Origin: an uncultured Clostridium sp.
GTDB taxonomy: Bacteria > Bacillota > Clostridia > Lachnospirales > Lachnospiraceae
Assembly: GCA_946498245.1 (NCBI GenBank)
Contig: CAMMNN010000009.1
Location: forward strand, 30,778 to 94,777
Length of the DNA stretch: 64,000 nucleotides
Direction of reading: 5' to 3'
In this document: piece after piece, positions 28,988 through 40,070 of the stretch
How positions within the stretch are numbered: position 1 is the first letter of the stretch
Layout of the letters: each line of letters begins with the position of its first letter
Translations under genes and position numbers: made by a program
Notes under the pieces: generated by a model
What the model was told of the DNA's origin: nothing
Database searches by the model: none
The model's input: the letters and a program-made list of their open reading frames with translations, nothing else

Positions 28988-30730
28988 TTACAGAGTGTCT
29001 AAACTTCTTTCCCAGGGTTCCTCAATGGTCAGGGTGGTGAGCAGATAACGAATCACTCCCGCAACCCGTTCTTCTTCATCCTCTTCATTTTGGATAGCCA
29101 TTATCTGAATTAAGATGCCGGAATCGGAAAGAGAAACGCCGTTGTGGAGGGTCTGGCCGTCAGTAAAGTGAATAGTCAGCAAATTGTGGCGATAGACAGA
29201 GCCGTCTTCTGCCGTCAAATCGGTAAAATCCTCTTCTTCTGATCGGTAGGCAAAGGAGAAATCCTGAAAAGAAGCCGACTTCCTAAATTCCCCAATAGGC
29301 TCTAACAGGCTATCCAGGGCCATTTCTTCATCGGCTCCCTGATATACGCCCAGCATATAAACGGTTCCAGTGGACGGATCTGTAAACTGCCCCTCATAGT
29401 CAGTATTTTGAAAATCCCTGTCTATTGAGAACAAAACTCCATTCTGTTCATATAAAACGAAAGATTCAGGACGTACCGGGCTGAACTGGGCTTGCTCCTT
29501 TTTATGAAAGTCAAAAAGTTCTCCTGTCATTGCAAAGCCGGCCATGGCCCCGACTCCGGCCATAACGACGCTCAAAGCCAGAGACAGGAAAAAAGAAGTC
29601 CACCGAGCTGGCACCGGCGCCTCCGGCGCAGCGGCTCCCGGAACCGGAGAAAAACCGGGATAGGCTTTTCCAATGGTCATTTTCCGGCGGCGATTGCCGG
29701 ATACGCTATTAAGGGCATAGGAGACTTTCCAAACCCATTTGGTTTCTTTCTCAATTTGAAGGTCGGGCAGGTACAGGACGATTCGCCTTAAAATACTGTC
29801 CGGCATTATTTCCTGAGCACGGATAGAATGAATCACCCGCTTAATGGCATGGCTGGCCCGCCTCTGTTCCTCTTCAGTGAGGATTTCCCAGCGGAGCACC
29901 CGCCAAGCCCCCAGTTTTGCACTGAAACGGTAAGGCTCAATCCGGTTGAGCTGTGCCAGATCTACCCGCCACAGTTCTCCATTGGTACGGACAAAAACAA
30001 ACTGCGGACTTTGAAATGGAGAAAGCCATGCCAGCAGATAGAAAAAAGCCAGAAGGGGGCCTGCAATGCTGCATAGAAGCGCCAAGAGGAGCGGAGTGGA
30101 AAAAAAGGCTTCATTGGCGGTCAAAGCCAATAGGAGACAAAGCCAAATACCAATAAAAAGGAAAACAGGCAGACACAGGCTCATTCTCAGCTTGCGGGTC
30201 CAGGACATATGAAAAGGGTATACGCGGAAATCCGATTCAACAGCTTTTGGGGCTTCCGGGGTCAATTGAGGGTCGTCAGATTCCGGCGGCGCACTGACTG
30301 GCGTAGCGCGGCGAAAGGCGGCGGTCAGCGTGGGAACGGAACCCAGGAGGGTAAAAATGTAAAGCATAACCAGATTTCCCCAATAAGCGGCTACGTTGAT
30401 GTAGCCGTATTTTAAAAGCCGCCCCAGGTCTTGAAAGGCAAAAAACACATCTGTGCCGTCCAGACGGGCTATGGCGACAGCAAAATTCAGATGGTTGCCT
30501 AAATAGGTCATAATAAGAGTCAGAATAGAGGCGATTACCGCCCCTTTGCGGCTCATGGCGCCGCCTAAAAGTTCATACCCCTTCATAGCGCATACTGCCA
30601 GAATCAGGCCGCTGATGGAAGCGATATATCCTAACTGGCCAATGATTACGATAGAAGCTACGCCGATTAAGGATCCAAGAAAGGCGCCGACAAGGCCGGC
30701 CAATACGTTTTCACGCTTTTCACTCTTCAT
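28988..30730 (-). CDS. Multi-TM membrane protein of unknown function
   Basis: 580 aa ORF, several N-terminal hydrophobic segments plus a further TM and a C-terminal soluble region. Confidence 0.75.
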   Translation of the reverse strand: MKSEKRENVLAGLVGAFLGSLIGVASIVIIGQLGYIASISGLILAVCAMKGYELLGGAMSRKGAVIASILTLIMTYLGNHLNFAVAIARLDGTDVFFAFQDLGRLLKYGYINVAAYWGNLVMLYIFTLLGSVPTLTAAFRRATPVSAPPESDDPQLTPEAPKAVESDFRVYPFHMSWTRKLRMSLCLPVFLFIGIWLCLLLALTANEAFFSTPLLLALLCSIAGPLLAFFYLLAWLSPFQSPQFVFVRTNGELWRVDLAQLNRIEPYRFSAKLGAWRVLRWEILTEEEQRRASHAIKRVIHSIRAQEIMPDSILRRIVLYLPDLQIEKETKWVWKVSYALNSVSGNRRRKMTIGKAYPGFSPVPGAAAPEAPVPARWTSFFLSLALSVVMAGVGAMAGFAMTGELFDFHKKEQAQFSPVRPESFVLYEQNGVLFSIDRDFQNTDYEGQFTDPSTGTVYMLGVYQGADEEMALDSLLEPIGEFRKSASFQDFSFAYRSEEEDFTDLTAEDGSVYRHNLLTIHFTDGQTLHNGVSLSDSGILIQIMAIQNEEDEEERVAGVIRYLLTTLTIEEPWERSLDTL

Positions 30731-30978
30731 TCAGACTCTCCCCCTTATGTTAAAAATCCAAAAACTGAATCACTCCCACTAAGATTATATCAAAGATGGG
30801 GGAGGGTGGCAACGCTCACGGCAAAAGAAAACGCTTCCTTATGCGCCGATGATAAAGTTGTAAGTATTTATTAAGAGAAAAGCAAAGCAAAAAATCCACT
30901 CTTTTCCTATAATTAAAATACAGAAACAAAAAGGCAGTTTGCGGAGACAGCCGCCATAATGAAAGCAGGAGGAAGATT

Positions 30979-31746
30979 ATGAGAAGATTATATGTAATAG
31001 CAGCAGTGGGAACTATGGCAATGATGGCAGGAGGCTGTGCGGGAACGGGAAGCCAGGTCACATTTCCGAGCCAAATTGAAGTAAGCCAGGGAACGGAGCA
31101 TACCGTAACAGTAGAGAGTACGGAAACGGTTATGGCAGTGCCCGATGTGGCGGAGATTATGTTTACTGTGAGAACTAAGGAAACAGAGGCGGAGGCCTGC
31201 CAGCAAAAAAATCAGGAGACCCTTAGCAGCGTCCTGGAATATCTGAAAGGACAAGGGCTGGAAGATGGCTCCATTCAAACTTCCGGATATTATCTGAGTC
31301 CTATGTATAATTGGACAGAAGAGGAAGGACAGGTGTTGACAGGATACGAAATGAGTACTCAGATCACGGTTTCCGATATTCCCATAGAACAGGCCGGCGA
31401 GATTTTATCCGGAGCAGTAGATGCCGGAGCCAACTACATAGATTTCGTCCATTATCTGTGCAGCAGCTATGACCAGTATTATCAGGAAGCTTTGATGAAA
31501 GCTGTGGAGACGGCCAAAGTGAAAGCCGAAGCTTTGGGTGAGGCCGGAGGATTTCAGGTTTTAGACGTAGCGGAAATGGAAGAGTACGGGGAAGACCAGT
31601 CGGCCCGCTATCTGGCAAATTACGCAGCAGCGGGACGGGCCACTTCATCAAGTTTTGCCGAAGAAAGCAGCTATGATGCTATGAATGTTTCAGCAGGGGA
31701 GCTGGAAATCCAGGCAAATCTTCGTGTTACCTTCCAGATTAAGTAA
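30979..31746 (+). CDS. SIMPL-domain (DUF541) lipoprotein
   Basis: Lipobox MAGGCAG; HTVTVESTETVMAVPDVAEIMFTVRTKETEAEACQQKNQE... SIMPL pattern. Confidence 0.85.
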   Translation: MRRLYVIAAVGTMAMMAGGCAGTGSQVTFPSQIEVSQGTEHTVTVESTETVMAVPDVAEIMFTVRTKETEAEACQQKNQETLSSVLEYLKGQGLEDGSIQTSGYYLSPMYNWTEEEGQVLTGYEMSTQITVSDIPIEQAGEILSGAVDAGANYIDFVHYLCSSYDQYYQEALMKAVETAKVKAEALGEAGGFQVLDVAEMEEYGEDQSARYLANYAAAGRATSSSFAEESSYDAMNVSAGELEIQANLRVTFQIK

Positions 31747-31802
31747 GGCGAGTCCCATGGGGCCGCTGCAAAAGCATAATTAGATACGTTCAATAAATTA
31801 CG

Positions 31803-31854
31803 CCCAAAATCCAGGCTGGATCCATAAAGAGGGAAATCCAGCCTGGATTTTGGG
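31803..31854. terminator. Strong hairpin between convergent genes
   Basis: CCCAAAATCCAGGCTGGAT / ATCCAGCCTGGATTTTGGG, 19-bp perfect stem. Confidence 0.8.
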
Positions 31855-31934
31855 ATGCTAGGGCAAGGACATTGCTCTATTATCTAGTTTAGTGATTTTA
31901 CAACATCATTTTTGTTCCTTTAGTATAGTTGCAA

Positions 31935-33188
31935 TTAATTGCCATCTGACATCATATCATTCATCATAACCTCGGTCATGATGTCCATCATAACATCACG
32001 GATCGTTCCTGCGGCCTTTGCTACCAGTTGCCGGTTTTCCTCGTCTTTAAATTCTTCCATCTTTGCAAACGTCATCACAGACTGAAAATGTACAACTGCT
32101 ATCTGCTGATTTTTTGATAAATTATCAATGGACTCAATGAGTTCGTCTGCCTCATGTTCCGGCAGACTCATTATATTGGAAATCTTCCGGTCTGTTTTGG
32201 AGGTTCCGGACTGAACTTGCTGTATCGCAGAAATGATGCCTTCTATTTTCTGCACCTTTGCCATTGCATCAAGAATTTCCGTTTCATCTTCCACATCACA
32301 CGCCTTCTTGTACCACTTCAGTGCTTCTTGCAAATAATTCAGCGATGGATTGTTATAGAAATGGGCTTCTGCACACGGATAATATGCAGATTCCATACCC
32401 TGTTTAGCCGCTTTTTCAAGCCACATAAGAGCTTTGCCTTTGTCTACTGCCGTACCGATCCCCTCGTCGCACATCAATCCGCAGTTGCATTGTGAGGTGG
32501 CATCGCCCAACTCGGCCGCTTTTTCAAACCAATAAAAGGCTTTGGTGTAATCCTCAGCCTGAAACGCTGCATTACCGGTCAAAAACATTCGCTCCCGTTC
32601 TTCCTCCTGTTGCTTATGCATAGCTTCGGCGGCCTTCCGATTTTCCACGTCTCCTCTGGGCGCTGGTGTGGGCTTTGGCTCCGATATTGGCTTTGGAGCA
32701 GGAGCAGGCTTTGGGGCAGGAGCAGGCTTTGGGGCAGGAGCAGGCTTCGGCTCCGGCACAGGCTTCGGAGCAGGAGCAGGTTTCGGCTCCGGTACAGGCT
32801 TTGGAGCAGGAGCAGGTTTCGGCTCCGGTACAGGCTTTGGGGCAGGAGCAGGTTTCGGCTCCGGCACTGGCTTTGGGGCAGCCGCAGGCTTTGGTGTGTG
32901 AGCGGCCGGCTGGCCAAGCATGGCAGATGCCTCCGCATGTCCCAACGATGCCGCCTTGCGAATGTATTTCATTCCTTCTTCCTGATTGGGCGGTATGTTT
33001 GGCCTGGTGAATCCTTCCAGTCTGACCAGACCATAATAATAACAAGCCTCAGCATTTTCACCTTTATGAGCAAGACCGTGTAGGGCAAGGTATGCGTGTC
33101 TGTTATCTCCATTCAGATAGTAATCTCGTCCTTCGGCGACAATCTCCTCTTCCGTTTTTTTCTTCTTTCCAAATCCAAACAACCCCAT
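31935..33188 (-). CDS. Sel1/TPR-like repeat protein with Pro-Lys-Ala-rich linker
   Basis: Sel1-like repeats (AEACYYYGLVRLEG; ATSQCNCGLMCDEGIGTAVDKGKALMWLEKAAKQG) flanking (PAPKPVPEPK)n. Confidence 0.8.
   Translation of the reverse strand: MGLFGFGKKKKTEEEIVAEGRDYYLNGDNRHAYLALHGLAHKGENAEACYYYGLVRLEGFTRPNIPPNQEEGMKYIRKAASLGHAEASAMLGQPAAHTPKPAAAPKPVPEPKPAPAPKPVPEPKPAPAPKPVPEPKPAPAPKPVPEPKPAPAPKPAPAPKPAPAPKPISEPKPTPAPRGDVENRKAAEAMHKQQEEERERMFLTGNAAFQAEDYTKAFYWFEKAAELGDATSQCNCGLMCDEGIGTAVDKGKALMWLEKAAKQGMESAYYPCAEAHFYNNPSLNYLQEALKWYKKACDVEDETEILDAMAKVQKIEGIISAIQQVQSGTSKTDRKISNIMSLPEHEADELIESIDNLSKNQQIAVVHFQSVMTFAKMEEFKDEENRQLVAKAAGTIRDVMMDIMTEVMMNDMMSDGN
32676..32895 (-). repeat. In-frame tandem repeat encoding PAPKPVPEPKPA
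   Basis: ~36-bp unit repeated about four times plus shorter PAPK units. Confidence 0.85.
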
Positions 33189-33341
33189 AATAGGTACCTC
33201 CCAATATAAAAATATATTTTATTTCATTATACAGGGAAGGGCAAACTATCACAATTACTTTTTTAACATTACGGCTTTTATTGGGAGCATTCGTAATCCG
33301 GCCTGCCGGCCTCCTTACTCATACTCCCTAGCCCGTCCGAT

Positions 33342-33382
33342 ACAGATGAGCCCATACGTGCAAGCACGTTGGGCGTATCTGT
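33342..33382. repeat. Imperfect hairpin module upstream of the tig palindromic repeat
   Basis: ACAGAT..GCCCAtACGTGC-AA-GCACGTTGGGC..ATCTGT. Confidence 0.65.
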
Positions 33383-33400
33383 GCCGGGGTAAGAAGCTCC

Positions 33401-33567
33401 GCCATGCATTCATAATTTGACGGTTCCCCATGTATTGGCTGACGGAAGACGCTATTGGCCGTCAAATTATTCATTATAGGGCGTCCGCCCTATAGAAACA
33501 TATGGGAAAAGCCTGCTTAATAAGCGAGCTCCTACGCAGGATTTTCCCATATGCTTCTGCATGGCGG
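33401..33567. repeat. Composite palindromic repeat and variable-stem hairpin (second locus of the 2299-2628 family)
   Basis: GCCATGCATTCATAATTTGACGG (33401-33423), 35-bp spacer, CCGTCAAATTATTCAT (33459-33474), then TCCGCCCTATAGAA...TTCTGCATGGCGGA. Confidence 0.85.
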
Positions 33568-33694
33568 AACTGTTGCAAAAAATCTAAAAATAATGCTGGC
33601 TTTTATAACCTTCTTGTGCTATAATCGTACATTGAAGTGTAACGCCCTGTGGAGAAATGGCGGTTCACATATTATGCAAGGAGGAACCCATATC

Positions 33695-34981
33695 ATGAGT
33701 TTACAAGTAGAAAAGTTAGAGAAGAACATGGCTAAGCTGACTGTGGAAGTACCGGCTGAGCAGTTCGATGAGGCGATCAAGGCTGCTTATAACAAAAATA
33801 AAAACAGATTTAACATCCCTGGCTTCCGTAAGGGAAAAGCTCCGCAGGCCATGATTGAAAAAATGTACGGTCCCGGCGTGTTCTATGAGGATGCTGCAAA
33901 CGAGGCGATTGACGCCAGCTACGGCGATGCAATGAAGGAAAGCGGTCTGGAAATCGTTTCAAGACCGGAGATTGATGTTACCCAGATCGAAAAAGGCAAG
34001 CCCTTTATTTATACTGCTACCGTTGCCGTAAGACCGGAAGTAACCTTAGGCGAGTATAAGGGAATTGAAGTAGAAAAGGCTGACGCTGAGGTAAGCGACG
34101 CTGACGTAGAAGGCGAATTAAAGAAGGTTCAGGAGCAGAACGCCAGATTAATCGCTGTAGAAGACAGACCCGTTGCCGACGGCGACCAGACTGTTATTGA
34201 TTTTGAAGGTTTCATTGACGGAAAGGCATTTGACGGCGGCCAGGGTACCGATTATCCTCTGACCATTGGTTCTCATTCCTTTATCGACACCTTTGAGGAA
34301 CAGTTAATCGGAAAGAACATTGGCGAAGAGTGCGAAGTTAATGTAACCTTCCCGGAAGAGTACCATGCAAAGGAACTGGCTAATAAGCCTGCTGTTTTCA
34401 AGGTAACGGTAAAAGAGATTAAGGTAAAAGAGCTTCCGGAGCTGAATGACGAGTTCGCCAGCGAAGTTTCTGAGTTTGAAACTTTAGACGAATATAAGAA
34501 TGACGTCCGCGCAAAGCTGGCTGAAAGAAAGCAGAGAGCTGCTGCTACGGAAAATGAAAATCACGTAGTAGAAAAAGTAGTGGAAAATGCGCAGATGGAT
34601 ATTCCGGATCCTATGGTGGAAAATGAAGTGATGAATATGCTTCAGGATACCGCCCGCAGAATGCAGAGCCAGGGTATTTCCTTAGAACAGTATATGCAGT
34701 ATACTGGCATGACTGCAGATACCATGAAGGAGCAGATGAAGCCCCAGGCAATTAAGAGAATCCAGACCAGACTGGTACTGGAAGCAGTTGTTGAGGCTGA
34801 AAACATTACAATTTCTGATGAGCGTCTGGATGAAGAGCTGCAGAAGATGGCTGATTCCTATAAGATGGAAGTAGAGAAGCTGAAAGAATACATGGGCGAG
34901 TTTGAAAAAGAACAGATGAAGAAAGATCTGGCTGTCCAGGAAGCCGTTGACTTCTTAGTAGCGGAAGCAAAACTGGTTTAA
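33695..34981 (+). CDS. tig: Trigger factor
   Basis: MSLQVEKLEKNMAKLTVEVPAEQFDEAIKAAYNKNKNRFNIPGFRKGKAP; upstream of clpP/clpX. ATG follows GGAGG. Confidence 0.95.
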   Translation: MSLQVEKLEKNMAKLTVEVPAEQFDEAIKAAYNKNKNRFNIPGFRKGKAPQAMIEKMYGPGVFYEDAANEAIDASYGDAMKESGLEIVSRPEIDVTQIEKGKPFIYTATVAVRPEVTLGEYKGIEVEKADAEVSDADVEGELKKVQEQNARLIAVEDRPVADGDQTVIDFEGFIDGKAFDGGQGTDYPLTIGSHSFIDTFEEQLIGKNIGEECEVNVTFPEEYHAKELANKPAVFKVTVKEIKVKELPELNDEFASEVSEFETLDEYKNDVRAKLAERKQRAAATENENHVVEKVVENAQMDIPDPMVENEVMNMLQDTARRMQSQGISLEQYMQYTGMTADTMKEQMKPQAIKRIQTRLVLEAVVEAENITISDERLDEELQKMADSYKMEVEKLKEYMGEFEKEQMKKDLAVQEAVDFLVAEAKLV

Positions 34982-35118
34982 TCCTCCGGCCATTGAAAAT
35001 CTGACGAATCAGAGTGGGGAAGTTGCAGAAAGAGGGGGCTGTGTCAAGGCGAACCGCTGTCTGCAACTTCTGTCATTACAAAGTATGCGGATGCAAAAGC
35101 CAGGAAAGGAGCAAGATT

Positions 35119-35700
35119 ATGAGTTTAGTGCCTTATGTCATTGAGTCTACCAGCCGCGGGGAGCGTTCCTACGATATTTATTCCCGTCTGCTGAAAGAAA
35201 GAATTGTATTTTTAGGTGAAGAAGTAAATGACGTTACTGCCAGCCTGGTAGTAGCCCAGCTTCTGTTTTTGGAATCCGAGGATCCGGGAAAGGATATTAA
35301 TATGTATATCAACAGCCCCGGAGGTTCTGTTACGGCTGGAATGGCTATTTATGATACCATGAATTACATCAAATGCGACGTTTCTACAGTTTGTATCGGC
35401 ATGGCTGCCAGCATGGGCGCTTTTCTGCTTTCCAGCGGAGCCAAGGGCAAGCGCTTTGCTCTCCCCAATGCTGAAGTGATGATCCATCAGCCCTCCGGCG
35501 GAGCTCAGGGACAGGCTACGGACATTAAGATTGTAGCGGAGCAGATTTTAAAGACAAAGAAAAAATTAAATGAAATTTTAGCAGCCAATACGGGTCAGCC
35601 TCTGGAAATCATAGAGAGAGATACCGAGAGAGACAATTACATGACGGCCCAGGAAGCCAAAGAGTACGGCTTGGTGGACGCTGTGATTGTTAATCACTAA
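35119..35700 (+). CDS. clpP: ATP-dependent Clp protease proteolytic subunit
   Basis: [61 protein letters not shown]. Confidence 0.97.
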   Translation: MSLVPYVIESTSRGERSYDIYSRLLKERIVFLGEEVNDVTASLVVAQLLFLESEDPGKDINMYINSPGGSVTAGMAIYDTMNYIKCDVSTVCIGMAASMGAFLLSSGAKGKRFALPNAEVMIHQPSGGAQGQATDIKIVAEQILKTKKKLNEILAANTGQPLEIIERDTERDNYMTAQEAKEYGLVDAVIVNH

Positions 35701-35726
35701 TTGGCTTATCGAAGTGAGGTGGAAAT

Positions 35727-37022
35727 ATGCCAATCAGGCCAGAGGATAAGATCCGCTGTTCCTTTTGCGGAAAAAGCCAGGATCAGGTAAGAAAGCTGAT
35801 AGCAGGCTCCAATAATGTGTACATCTGTGATGAATGTATTGAGCTGTGCGGTGAAATTCTGGAAGAGGAATTAGCCGATCAGGGCGATGAATCCATGGAT
35901 TTCGGAGACATTAACCTGTTTAAGCCCAAGGAGATGAAGGCGTTCCTGGACGAGTACGTCATTGGACAGGATGAGGCGAAAAAAGTCCTTTCTGTGGCTG
36001 TTTATAATCATTATAAAAGAATTACTTCCAGAAAGAAGCTGGATGTGGAGGTGCAGAAGAGCAATATCCTGATGCTGGGCCCCACCGGTTCCGGAAAGAC
36101 TTATCTGGCCCAGACCATGGCCAGGATTTTGGGAGTTCCCTTTGCCATTGCAGACGCTACGGCTCTGACGGAAGCGGGCTACGTAGGCGAAGATGTGGAA
36201 AATATTCTGTTAAAGCTGATTCAGGCTGCAGATTACGATATTTCCAAAGCGGAATACGGGATTATTTACATTGACGAGATCGATAAGATAACGAAAAAAT
36301 CCGAAAATGTGTCCATTACGAGAGACGTTTCGGGAGAAGGCGTTCAGCAGGCCCTTCTGAAGATTTTGGAGGGAACGGTGGCAAGCGTTCCGCCCCAGGG
36401 AGGCAGAAAGCATCCCCATCAGGAGCTTTTGCAGATCGATACTACCAATATTCTTTTTATCTGCGGAGGAGCTTTTGACGGCCTGGAACGGATTGTGGAG
36501 AGCCGTCTCAGCAGCGGTTCCATAGGCTTTAATGCTGAGATTGTGGATCGCAACCAAAGAGATATTGACGATCTGCTGCGCCAGGTAATGCCTCAGGATC
36601 TGACAAAGTACGGCCTGATTCCGGAATTTATCGGCCGTGTGCCGGTGACGGTATCTCTGCAGCTTTTGGATAAGGCGGCTTTGATCCGGATTTTAACGGA
36701 GCCGAAAAACGCCCTGACAAAGCAGTATGAGAAGCTCTTTGAACTGGACGACGTAAAGCTGGAATTTACCGACGACGCCCTGGAAGCCATTGCTGAACAG
36801 GCCGTAGAGAGAAAGACCGGCGCCAGAGGTCTGAGAGCCATTATCGAAAAAGTAATGACAGATATTATGTACGAAATTCCTTCTGATGACAGCATTGGTA
36901 TCTGTACCATTACCCGGGATGTCATTGAAGGAACCGGCCAGCCGGAGATCGTATACCGGGACATGGCGGTTCCCAGAAAGATGACCTCTAAGGCGAAAAA
37001 CCGTTCCGGAGAAATCGCATAA
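35727..37022 (+). CDS. clpX: ATP-dependent Clp protease ATP-binding subunit ClpX
   Basis: Zinc-binding [34 protein letters not shown]. Confidence 0.97.
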   Translation: MPIRPEDKIRCSFCGKSQDQVRKLIAGSNNVYICDECIELCGEILEEELADQGDESMDFGDINLFKPKEMKAFLDEYVIGQDEAKKVLSVAVYNHYKRITSRKKLDVEVQKSNILMLGPTGSGKTYLAQTMARILGVPFAIADATALTEAGYVGEDVENILLKLIQAADYDISKAEYGIIYIDEIDKITKKSENVSITRDVSGEGVQQALLKILEGTVASVPPQGGRKHPHQELLQIDTTNILFICGGAFDGLERIVESRLSSGSIGFNAEIVDRNQRDIDDLLRQVMPQDLTKYGLIPEFIGRVPVTVSLQLLDKAALIRILTEPKNALTKQYEKLFELDDVKLEFTDDALEAIAEQAVERKTGARGLRAIIEKVMTDIMYEIPSDDSIGICTITRDVIEGTGQPEIVYRDMAVPRKMTSKAKNRSGEIA

Positions 37023-37173
37023 AAATAACAGTTCTGCCGTGCCATTGATAAGTTTCTGCAGGGCTGAACTGTTACGAAAAATTGGGCTGTTGCGTGGCAA
37101 TGGCCCATTTCTGTAAGATTGGTGTACAAGGGATAAGCTCCCTGTATACTAACGATACGTTAGGAGGAAATGA

Positions 37174-39483
37174 ATGGAGAACAGAATCATTGCCATGCCG
37201 GCCATAGCATTAAGAGGGCTGACGGTTTTGCCGAAAATGCTGATTCATTTTGATATTACCAGACCTAAATCCATGGCGGCCGCAGAGCGATCCATGGTGT
37301 CGGATCAGAAGGTGTTTTTGGTGACCCAGCGCCAAAGCGAAACGACGGATCCGGGGGCGGAGGACTTGTTTCATATGGGCTGTGTGGCCCAGATTAAGCA
37401 GTTGGTGAAACTGCCCGATGGCGTTGTTCGGGTCATGGTAGAAGGCCTGCAGCGGGGGATCCTGACGGATCTGGATTCTGATGGGCCGTCGCTGATGGCG
37501 GAAGTAGAGCTTTTGGAGGAACCGGAATTTACGGACTATGCCGCAGCAGAGGCCATGTTAAGGATTGTAAAGGAAAAACTGGAGGACTTTGGCAGAGAAA
37601 ACCCCAGAATCGCCAAAGAACTCCTTCCCAATCTTATGACCATTGACAAAATAGAGGATCTGCTGGATCAGATAGCCCTTCAGATGCCGTGGGAATATAC
37701 GGTGCGTCAGGAAATCCTGGAAAGCATAGACATTTCAGAGCGTTACGAAAAGGTAATCAACAACCTGATTACGGAACTGGAAATCCTGAAAATCAAAAAA
37801 GACTTCCAGAGCAAGGTAAAGGCTGCTGTGGATAAAAACCAGAAGGAATACATTCTGCGGGAGCAGTTAAAAATTATCCGGGAAGAGTTGGGAGAGGACA
37901 GCTCCCTGTCTGACGCAGAGGAGTATAAAAAGAAGTTAAACGGCCTCAAGGCGGACAAAGAGGTGAAGGCGAAGATTGAAAAAGAGATTGACCGCCTGAG
38001 AACCATGCCCGGAGGCAGCCAGGAAAGCAACGTCAGCAGGACTTACATTGAAACCCTTCTGGATCTGCCCTGGAAGAAGGTTTCCAAAGACAATAACGAT
38101 ATTCGCCATGCAGAAGAGATTCTCAATGAAGATCACTACGGGCTGGATCAGGTAAAGGAACGGATTTTAGAGTATCTGGCAGTGAGAACTCTGACGGATA
38201 AAGGGGTCAGCCCCATTCTCTGTCTGGTGGGACCGCCAGGAACCGGAAAGACCTCCATTGCCCGTTCCGTAGCCCGGGCCCTGAATAAAAAGTACGTCCG
38301 AATCAGTCTGGGCGGCGTCCGGGACGAGGCGGAAATCAGAGGACACAGAAGAACCTACGTAGGGGCCATGCCGGGACGTCTGGTAGACGGGCTGCGGCAG
38401 GCGGGGGTCAGCAATCCCCTGATGCTTTTAGATGAAATTGACAAGGTCAGCAGCGACTACAAGGGAGACACATCCTCGGCCCTTCTGGAAGTTTTGGACG
38501 GAGAGCAGAATGTGAAATTCCGGGATCATTACGTGGAGCTGCCTATTGACTTGTCCCAGGTGATGTTTATCGCTACGGCCAATACCACTCAGACCATTCC
38601 CACTCCCCTGTTAGACCGTATGGACGTGATTGAAGTCACCAGCTATACGGAAAATGAAAAACTCCATATTGCCAAAGGCTTTCTGGTGAAGAAACAGATG
38701 GAGCGCAACGGCCTGAAGGAAGGGCAGGTAACCATTTCCGATCATGCTTTGGAGAAAATTATTCATAATTATACCAGAGAAGCGGGAGTCCGGAGTCTGG
38801 AACGCCGTATCGGCGATCTGTGCCGGAAGGCGGCCAGAGAGTTTTTGGAAAATAAGAAAGAAAGCATTCGGATTACAGAAGGAAATCTGGAAAAGTACCT
38901 GGGCCGTGAGAAGATTACCTTTACAGATGCCAACGAGAAGGACGAAGTCGGCATTGTCCGGGGACTTGCCTGGACCAGCGTAGGAGGCGATACCCTTCAG
39001 ATTGAGGTCAACGTTATGCCGGGAAAGGGCAATCTTCAGCTTACGGGCCAGTTGGGGGACGTTATGAAGGAATCCGCTCAGACCGCCCTTACCTATGTCC
39101 GTTCTGTATGCCCGGATTACCAGATAGCCGACGATTATTTTGAAAAACACGATATTCATATCCATATACCTGAGGGCGCTGTTCCAAAGGACGGGCCTTC
39201 CGCCGGAATTACCATGGCCACGGCTATGATTTCCGCTGTCACAAACCGTCCCGTTTCCGCTAAGGTGGCTATGACGGGAGAGATTACGTTAAGAGGCCGC
39301 GTTCTTCCCATCGGGGGTCTGAAGGAAAAGGTGCTGGCGGCAAAAATGGCCCATATTCAAAAGGTGCTGGTGCCTGAGAAAAACCGCCCGGAAATCGCCG
39401 AACTGTCTAAGGAGATTACAAAGGGCCTGGAAATCGTATTTGTAGGAACAATGGAAGAAGTGCTGAAGGAGGCTCTTGCATGA
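37174..39483 (+). CDS. lon: Lon protease
   Basis: [18 protein letters not shown]; catalytic [18 protein letters not shown]. Confidence 0.97.
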   Translation: MENRIIAMPAIALRGLTVLPKMLIHFDITRPKSMAAAERSMVSDQKVFLVTQRQSETTDPGAEDLFHMGCVAQIKQLVKLPDGVVRVMVEGLQRGILTDLDSDGPSLMAEVELLEEPEFTDYAAAEAMLRIVKEKLEDFGRENPRIAKELLPNLMTIDKIEDLLDQIALQMPWEYTVRQEILESIDISERYEKVINNLITELEILKIKKDFQSKVKAAVDKNQKEYILREQLKIIREELGEDSSLSDAEEYKKKLNGLKADKEVKAKIEKEIDRLRTMPGGSQESNVSRTYIETLLDLPWKKVSKDNNDIRHAEEILNEDHYGLDQVKERILEYLAVRTLTDKGVSPILCLVGPPGTGKTSIARSVARALNKKYVRISLGGVRDEAEIRGHRRTYVGAMPGRLVDGLRQAGVSNPLMLLDEIDKVSSDYKGDTSSALLEVLDGEQNVKFRDHYVELPIDLSQVMFIATANTTQTIPTPLLDRMDVIEVTSYTENEKLHIAKGFLVKKQMERNGLKEGQVTISDHALEKIIHNYTREAGVRSLERRIGDLCRKAAREFLENKKESIRITEGNLEKYLGREKITFTDANEKDEVGIVRGLAWTSVGGDTLQIEVNVMPGKGNLQLTGQLGDVMKESAQTALTYVRSVCPDYQIADDYFEKHDIHIHIPEGAVPKDGPSAGITMATAMISAVTNRPVSAKVAMTGEITLRGRVLPIGGLKEKVLAAKMAHIQKVLVPEKNRPEIAELSKEITKGLEIVFVGTMEEVLKEALA

Positions 39484-40070
39484 TTATAAAGACAGTAGAT
39501 TTGGAAACGGTATGCGGCATTAAAAGCAAGCTGCCGGACAACCGGCTGCCGGAGTTTGCTTTTGCCGGCAAATCCAATGTGGGGAAGTCCTCCCTGATCA
39601 ACGCCCTAATGAACCGGAAGTCCTATGCCCGGACTTCCGGCCAGCCGGGAAAGACCCAGACCATTAATTTTTATAATATTAGTGGCGCTATGTACTACGT
39701 GGATCATCCTGGCTACGGGTACGCAAAAGTATCCCTGGAGGAAAAGGCAAAGTGGGGAAAAATGATAGAAAATTACCTCCACAATTCCGCTATGTTAAAA
39801 AAGGTCTTTCTCCTGGTGGACATTCGCCACGATCCGTCGGAGAACGACAGGCTGATGTATGATTGGATTGTCCAAAACGGCTATCAGCCTGTCATTATTG
39901 CCACCAAGCTGGATAAGATAAAGCGCAGCCAGGTGGCAAAGCAGGTGAAGCAGATCCGGGAAGGACTGGGATTGTCCAAAGAAGATCGGCTGATTCCTTT
40001 TTCTGCGGAGACGAAACAGGGAAGGGAAGAAATCTGGCAGCTTCTGGAAGAAGAAGCCGGTTTGAATTAA
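39480..40070 (+). CDS. ysxC: Ribosome biogenesis GTP-binding protein YihA/YsxC (EngB)
   Basis: FAGKSNVGKSSLINAL, TSGQPGKTQTINFYNI; follows lon. Confidence 0.95.
   Translation: MIIKTVDLETVCGIKSKLPDNRLPEFAFAGKSNVGKSSLINALMNRKSYARTSGQPGKTQTINFYNISGAMYYVDHPGYGYAKVSLEEKAKWGKMIENYLHNSAMLKKVFLLVDIRHDPSENDRLMYDWIVQNGYQPVIIATKLDKIKRSQVAKQVKQIREGLGLSKEDRLIPFSAETKQGREEIWQLLEEEAGLN

Noticed and set aside
28785-28988. Minus-strand ORF with two LRGxLLSTSSGA units
   Set aside because: Antisense of repeat copies 2 and 3; no RBS-supported gene.
32610-33083. Plus-strand ORFs rich in GFGAGAG / RSRLWGRSR / APAQALEQEQ
   Set aside because: Antisense of the PAPKPVPEPK coding repeat; low-complexity artefact.
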